64,000 nt of DNA from Collinsella sp. AF23-4AC. GTDB lineage: Bacteria > Actinomycetota > Coriobacteriia > Coriobacteriales > Coriobacteriaceae. A model generated the notes under the pieces. The model saw only the letters and a program-made list of their open reading frames with translations. It was not told the origin of the DNA and did no database searches. The position numbers and the translations under genes were made by a program. Location of the stretch: contig NZ_QRVE01000008.1 of NCBI RefSeq assembly GCF_003462685.1, positions 23,283 to 87,282 of the forward strand. The letters are read 5' to 3'. Shown here one piece after another: positions 59,354-64,000 of the stretch. How positions within the stretch are numbered: position 1 is the stretch's first letter; the number at the start of each line of letters is the position of its first letter.

Positions 59354-61945
59354 ATGATCGCGTACTATCAGCAGGTGCTCGAGGGCACATACGACAACCA
59401 CGTGCTTCCGTTTTTGTGGATGAAGGGCGAGAGCCATAAGACCATTGCCGAGTATCTGGAAAAGATCGCCGGCGCCGACATCCACGAGGTCTGTCTCGAA
59501 AGCCGCCCACACCCCGATTTTTGCGGCGAGGGCTGGTGGCGCGACTTGCGCTTTGTCATTGACGAGTGCAGGCAGCTGGGCCTTAAGCTCTGGATCTTGG
59601 ACGACGCGCACTTCCCCACGGGCTTTGCCAACGGCGCCGTCAAGGAGGCCGTGCCCGAGCTCCGCAAGATCGTGCTCACGCACCGCACGTTCGACATCGT
59701 GGGCCCCACGTCCGCCGCGAGCATCGCGCTCGCCAACATGCTCGACAAAACGGAGCGCTTCTACGGCGTGACATTTATGCAGGACGGCAGCCCCGTCGAC
59801 GTCGCTTACCGAGTAATCGACGATGCAGACGGCAACCCCAGCCGCCTGGTCTTCGATGCACCTGCGGGCCTCACGCAGGCATGCGTGATGTTCACGAGCG
59901 GCAAGACCTCCTACAACGAGGACTACATCAATATGGTCGACCGCGCCTCGGTGGCGCAGCTCATCGATGCTGTCTACGAGCCGCATTTTGAGCATCTGGG
60001 CGATGAGTTTGGCAAGACCATCTTGGGCTTTTTCTCCGATGAGCCCGGATTTGCCAACGAGAAGGGCACCACGGGCCCCGATGGCATCTCGGACACGCTC
60101 ATCGGCAAGGCCACCGCGCCCCTACCCTGGTCGGCCGAGCTTGAGCGTCGCCTGCGCGCGGCACTGGGCGAGCGCTACCTGGCCGAGCTCCCGCACCTGT
60201 GGGACCGCGAGCCGGCCGGCGCGCACGTACGCCACGTCTATATGGACATCGCGAGCACCCTCTATAAGGAGTGCTTCTGCGACCAGCTCGGAGACTGGTG
60301 CCGCGCGCGCGGCGTGCAGTACATCGGCCACGTTATCGAGGACAAGGACTGCCACGCGCGCCTGGGCGTGGGCGCCGGGCACTACTTCCGCGCCGTGGGC
60401 GGTCAGGACATGGCGGGCGTCGACATCGTGATCAACCAGCTGGTACCCGGCATGGACCGCGGCCTTCACAGCTACGGACGCGGCGTGTGGGACCTCGAGT
60501 TCTATAACTACGTGCTGCCCAAGCTGGGCTCCTCGGCAGCACACCTCGACCCCAAAAAGCAGGGGCGCTGCATGGCCGAGGTCTTTGGCGCATTTGGATG
60601 GCACGAAGGCCTACGCGAGATGAAGTGGATCGCCGATCATTTTTTGGTGCGCGGCGTCAATTGGTTTGTGCCGCATGCCTTTAGCATGGCCGCCTTCCCC
60701 GACTGGGACTGCCCGCCGCATTTCTATGCGCATGGCCAAAACCCCCAGTTTGCACACTTTGGGCAGCTTATGAGCTACATGAACCGTACGGCGAGCCTGC
60801 TGAGCGGCGGGCGCGCAACGACCCCGGTGGCGCTTCTCTACCATGCGGACGCCGAGTGGGCAGGCGAGGCGAACTTTATGCAGCATGCCGCCTCCGAGCT
60901 TATGCGCGCGCAGGTCGACTTTGACATCGTGCCGGCAGAGGCATTTGAGGACGCAGGGCGCTATGCCGTTGAAATTGCCGCAGACGGTAGCGGCTTTAGC
61001 GTGAACGGCCAGGCATACCGCTGCCTGGTGATGCCCGGAGCCGAGTTTGTCGGCGAAGCCGTGCTCGACTTTGCCGCGCGTGCCGCAGCCGCAGGTGTTG
61101 CCGTGTACGCGCTGGATGAGTTGCCGAACAAGCGCTACGACGGTGACACTGCAGGTCGCGAGGGCTTTGCCTCCCTGGATGCAGCCGCGGTCGCCGGCAT
61201 CAAGCTCCTGGCGACCACCGAGCTCGCAGACACACTTGCCGACGCCGGTATGCAGACCGTGGTTTGTGCCGAGTCCCAGCCCTGGCTGCGCGCACTGCGC
61301 TACGAGCGGGCGGGCGAGACCTATCTGATGCTCGTCAACGAGCATCCCAAGCAGGGTATCTCCACTCAGATTGCGCTTGCCGATGGCATACCCGTTGCAG
61401 GCGCGCGCCTCGACCTGCTCAACGGCACCGATCCCGCCGCCTTTGACGGCACGCTCGAGCTGGCTCCCTACGAGAACTGCATCGTGGTCCTTGGGGCTAC
61501 AGGTTCCGCCGGCGCGGCAACTGCTGGAGACGAAGCCACATGCGTCGACGAGCCCTGGGCGGTTGCCTTCTCTGCCCCTGGTACCGATGCCTTTGGCGAG
61601 TCTGTTGAGCTTGCAGACCTGCACGACCTTTCCTCGGCCGAGTTCCCCGGCAAGGCCGGCACGTTCCGCTACCAGGCCTCCTTTGTCCTGGGCGAAGCGG
61701 CCAGCCGCGCTGTCATCGACCTTGGGGAGGTCTTTGAGACCGCAACCGTCACCCTCGACGGCAAATCCCTCGGCACCCGCATCTGTCCGCCTTACCGCTT
61801 TGAGGCCGCCGCACTTTTAGCCGGTGAGCACGCGCTCACGATCGATATCATCAACACCCTCGACCACGCCGTCCCCGACGTGTTCGGCATGACCGAGCCC
61901 TCCGAGCCCAGCGGTCTCTTGGGGCCCGTACGCGTGCTCGGGTAA
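59354..61945 (+). CDS. Large glycoside hydrolase, GH106-like
   Basis: An 863-aa protein without signal peptide, so cytoplasmic. The N-terminal two thirds look like a TIM-barrel enzyme (HEVCLESRPHPDFCGEGWW; LGFFSDEPGF; GHVIEDKDCHARLGVGAGHY), and the C-terminal part (about 730-860) has a galactose-binding beta-sandwich (TFRYQASFVLGE; ATVTLDGKSLGT). The layout and FSDEP-type acidic motif recall alpha-L-rhamnosidase family GH106 and related unassigned hydrolases; this is by eye. GGAGG with 5 nt to ATG 59354 fixes the start. Divergent from the AraC regulator, with the RpiR gene following. Confidence 0.65.
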   Translation: MIAYYQQVLEGTYDNHVLPFLWMKGESHKTIAEYLEKIAGADIHEVCLESRPHPDFCGEGWWRDLRFVIDECRQLGLKLWILDDAHFPTGFANGAVKEAVPELRKIVLTHRTFDIVGPTSAASIALANMLDKTERFYGVTFMQDGSPVDVAYRVIDDADGNPSRLVFDAPAGLTQACVMFTSGKTSYNEDYINMVDRASVAQLIDAVYEPHFEHLGDEFGKTILGFFSDEPGFANEKGTTGPDGISDTLIGKATAPLPWSAELERRLRAALGERYLAELPHLWDREPAGAHVRHVYMDIASTLYKECFCDQLGDWCRARGVQYIGHVIEDKDCHARLGVGAGHYFRAVGGQDMAGVDIVINQLVPGMDRGLHSYGRGVWDLEFYNYVLPKLGSSAAHLDPKKQGRCMAEVFGAFGWHEGLREMKWIADHFLVRGVNWFVPHAFSMAAFPDWDCPPHFYAHGQNPQFAHFGQLMSYMNRTASLLSGGRATTPVALLYHADAEWAGEANFMQHAASELMRAQVDFDIVPAEAFEDAGRYAVEIAADGSGFSVNGQAYRCLVMPGAEFVGEAVLDFAARAAAAGVAVYALDELPNKRYDGDTAGREGFASLDAAAVAGIKLLATTELADTLADAGMQTVVCAESQPWLRALRYERAGETYLMLVNEHPKQGISTQIALADGIPVAGARLDLLNGTDPAAFDGTLELAPYENCIVVLGATGSAGAATAGDEATCVDEPWAVAFSAPGTDAFGESVELADLHDLSSAEFPGKAGTFRYQASFVLGEAASRAVIDLGEVFETATVTLDGKSLGTRICPPYRFEAAALLAGEHALTIDIINTLDHAVPDVFGMTEPSEPSGLLGPVRVLG

Positions 61946-62111
61946 CGCCCCGGGCGCAAACGGCCCAACAAGGACAGCGCCCCTATGTTGAGCCCGCACA
62001 GCGTCGAGCGGTCCGTCGTTCATAGACCGGCGGACCAAAACTCCCAGCCAAGCCGAACGTTTTATTTATCGCTATGATTGGTTTATCGCGACGCAAACGC
62101 ATAGGAGCCAT

Positions 62112-62966
62112 ATGGATATCAGGCGAAAGATCACGCAGGGCAAAAGCCTCACCCCCACCGAGCAACAACTTGGGCGAACGGCCCTCGCCATGGGCGAGGA
62201 TGTGCGCGGGCTTTCCATTAAGGAATTTGCCGCGTGCGCCAACGTTTCGGTCGCGAGCGTGCACCGCTTTTGCAAAAAGCTCGGCCTCGAGGGATTCAAA
62301 GACCTCAAGGTCGAGCTCATCCGCCAGGCGACCGAGGCGGGCAACCGGCGCGACGTGGACATCAACTTTCCCTTCGATGCCACCTCCGCCCCTGCGCAGG
62401 TGATGGAGCGCATGGAGGGGCTCTACCAGACCACCTTGGCCGAAACGCAGGAGCTGCTCGACCCTGCACAGCTCGACCACGCCGCCAAGCTCATCATGCG
62501 CGCCGGCACCGTGGACATCTACACGGGCTCGCATAACCTGTATCCAGCGGGAATGTTCCGCGATCGCCTGCTTTCCGCCGGCAAAAGCGCGACGTGCCAC
62601 GACAGCGTCGAGGCGCAGGTGCGCACGGCGCTCGCCTCGGGTCCCGACCATGTGGCAATCGTCATCTCCTACAGCGGCCTTGCCCCCAACCTCAAGGAGA
62701 TCTTGCCGATCCTTAGCAGTCGACATGTCCCGGTCATCGTCATCGGCACGCCGTACTGTGCCCGCATTCACCCCGGCTTTGCCGCCTATCTCACGGTAAG
62801 CGACCACGAGAGCATGACGCACCGCATCACGCAATTCGCCAGCCATATCGCCGTGCAATACGTACTCGATTCGCTCTATAGCAGCTACTTTGCCAAAGAT
62901 TACGCCCGCTGCTCCGAGTTCTTAGAGCGCTCGTTCCCCTACACCCGCCTGCCCGGACTCAAGTAG
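62112..62966 (+). CDS. RpiR-family regulator with SIS domain
   Basis: A 284-aa protein. N-terminal HTH_6 (SIKEFAACANVSVASVHRFC) and a C-terminal SIS sugar-phosphate-binding domain (about 115-250: VDIYTGSHNLYPAGMFRDRL; VAIVISYSGLAPNLKEILP). Such regulators respond to phosphosugars, and the nearby GH1, IIA-Glc and glycosidase genes are likely targets. GGAG 5 nt before the ATG. Confidence 0.9.
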   Translation: MDIRRKITQGKSLTPTEQQLGRTALAMGEDVRGLSIKEFAACANVSVASVHRFCKKLGLEGFKDLKVELIRQATEAGNRRDVDINFPFDATSAPAQVMERMEGLYQTTLAETQELLDPAQLDHAAKLIMRAGTVDIYTGSHNLYPAGMFRDRLLSAGKSATCHDSVEAQVRTALASGPDHVAIVISYSGLAPNLKEILPILSSRHVPVIVIGTPYCARIHPGFAAYLTVSDHESMTHRITQFASHIAVQYVLDSLYSSYFAKDYARCSEFLERSFPYTRLPGLK

Positions 62967-62999
62967 CGACGAGCGTGGATTTTTGGACACTCAGATAAC

Positions 63000-63063
63000 G
63001 AGCGTGGATAATCTCCCACTTTGAGCCTGCATGCGGCCCAAAAACGGGAGATTATCCACGCTC
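63000..63063. repeat. Palindrome GAGCGTGGATAATCTCCC
   Basis: Perfect 18-bp arms around ACTTTGAGCC...CCCAAAAAC. Same framework as 35034-35098 with AGCG in place of AGAG. A partial copy, CGAGCGTGGATTTTTGGACAC, stands just before it at about 62970. Confidence 0.85.
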
Positions 63064-63109
63064 ATTTTGGGTCCCCCGGGAACGCATGAGGAGGGCGGAT
63101 AGACAGCCG

Positions 63110-63730
63110 TTATTTGCGAGGCGTCAGCGACGTAAAGAGTCCGTGTTGGTTGCAGTAAAGATATATCCTGCCGCGCCCGGTAATATGGAAGCGCGGCTGC
63201 ACCGATTGCTCTGGATAGAGCTTCTTAAAGCAGATGCCGTCCATAGTCGCATATGCCACAAAGCTAATGTAGTGATCCTTGGTCATTGGATGATCGAGCG
63301 TGACGTACCAATCGTCCTCGATGCGCTCGATGGAAAAGGCGTGGTCCGCGTCCGGCTCTTCGGCCTCCTGGGGAAACATCGTGGAGCCACAGCAGCTAAA
63401 GCTGCCTTCTCCGAGCGCGTGCACAACGTTTCCGCAGATAGGGCAAACGTAAAAGACGCCTTTGAGCATATTGCCTGCACGGTTGGCGTTGGCCCGAATG
63501 TCACCAGCCAAAAGCTCAGCCACGCTTATGCCGAGTCTCTGGGCCAAAGGCTCAACGAGGGAAATGTCGGGAAGGCCGCGGCCGGATTCCCACTTGCTGA
63601 CGGCTTTATCGGTCACGCCAAGGCTTTCCGCCAGGGCGCGCTGGGTGAGGCCGCGCTCTTCGCGCAGCTGCTTGATGGCATGCGCTGCCAAAAAAGTATG
63701 GGAGGCATTGGTTTGCCGTGTCTGGTTCAT
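63110..63730 (-). CDS. XRE-family regulator with zinc ribbon and superoxide-reductase-like domain
   Basis: A 206-aa protein. The XRE HTH (about 15-70: LREERGLTQRALAESLGVTD, AVSKWESGRGLPDI) is followed by a Cys pair site, CPICGN ... CCGS, and a C-terminal domain resembling desulfoferrodoxin/superoxide reductase. All five ligands of the SOR iron centre can be placed: DHAF, DHPMTKDHYI (two His), YCNQHG (Cys and His). It may sense superoxide, iron or nitric oxide, or be a repurposed fold. The start is uncertain; ATG 63730 begins the family region, with a longer frame open to 63787. Confidence 0.7.
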   Translation of the reverse strand: MNQTRQTNASHTFLAAHAIKQLREERGLTQRALAESLGVTDKAVSKWESGRGLPDISLVEPLAQRLGISVAELLAGDIRANANRAGNMLKGVFYVCPICGNVVHALGEGSFSCCGSTMFPQEAEEPDADHAFSIERIEDDWYVTLDHPMTKDHYISFVAYATMDGICFKKLYPEQSVQPRFHITGRGRIYLYCNQHGLFTSLTPRK

Positions 63731-63865
63731 GGGCTGTCCAATCAAATTGAAGAAATGGAGTGAACCGGTTCGACAGTCAGTATCCATTTGAAGGCCAGGC
63801 TCGACAACCTACGCTGCGTAGACATGCGCCAATCGAACGAGCGCGGTTTTTTGGACACTCATCCT

Positions 63866-63925
63866 GAGTAGTCATTTAAGAACGTCCCCAATGACTACTC
63901 ATTTATGTCTGTCCCCAATGACTGG
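63866..63925. repeat. Hairpin GAGTAGTCATT / AATGACTACTC with following half-unit
   Basis: 11-bp perfect arms around TAAGAACGTCCCC, then ATTTATGTCTGTCCCCAATGACT, a second loop-plus-arm. Same plan as 35103-35138. The remaining 63926-64000 shows no gene I can support. Confidence 0.75.
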
Positions 63926-64000
63926 GCAACGGCAGCGAGAGCCCCGAGGTGACGCATAATTTCTTTCGCAAATTGACAACCGCATAGCGGAACACGGCCC

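Overview
The window looks like chromosomal DNA from a coriobacterium, most likely Collinsella or a close relative. The base composition is GC-rich. There is an actinobacterial FHA / PP2C / RodA-PBP / PASTA-kinase cluster, HspR with inverted-repeat operators in front of dnaK and clpB, a mannose-type PTS, and hyp genes typical of anaerobic fermenters. The genus is an inference from gene content and style; no 16S gene is present.

Layout. 1-2757: a truncated secreted Cys-containing protein behind a double-HTH membrane LuxR regulator. 2921-13116: one long plus-strand cluster for cell-wall growth and Ser/Thr signalling (membrane kinase, FhaA-like, FhaB-like, PP2C, an FtsW/RodA-PBP fusion, PASTA kinase). 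13223-13470: tRNA-Arg(CCT) with a duplicated 3' end. 13585-16867: mannose-family PTS operon with a DUF956 gene. 17082-18435: an intact IS1249-like element with 25-bp inverted repeats and an 8-bp target duplication. 18616-23841: hypA, then a divergent TetR-controlled pair of transcription units (a 925-aa Fe-S/FAD oxidoreductase and an eight-helix membrane protein). 24080-32247: an unknown membrane protein, a DUF4143 ATPase, a 57-aa protein, clpB, and two unknown membrane-anchored proteins bracketed by copies of one hairpin. 32521-40229: an aconitase-family hydratase, the dnaK-grpE-dnaJ-hspR operon and a 2[4Fe-4S] ferredoxin. 40429-44380: nadA-nadB-nadC-niaR with a large operator palindrome. 44587-46586: a LytTR/GHKL two-component pair. 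46661-48677: a UDG-like protein without recognisable catalytic motifs, thioredoxin, a small His-containing protein and NikR. 48796-53890: hypF-hypC-hypD-hypE. 54017-63730: a HAD phosphatase, a lipoprotein, and a carbohydrate region (IIA-Glc, 6-phospho-beta-glucosidase, AraC and RpiR regulators, a large glycosidase), then an XRE regulator fused to a superoxide-reductase-like domain.

Themes. The genes group into wall growth/phosphosignalling, heat shock under HspR, NAD synthesis under NiaR, and nickel/[NiFe]-hydrogenase maturation (HypA, C, D, E, F and NikR; no HypB or hydrogenase structural gene in the window). The most unusual structural feature is a set of long intergenic palindromes, at least fifteen, many carrying a GGGAC/GTCCC core but with different arms. 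They resemble REP/BIME-type elements and are not explained by any gene here.

All starts were chosen from visible ribosome binding sites. Family calls rest on motifs read by eye; no database search was run.
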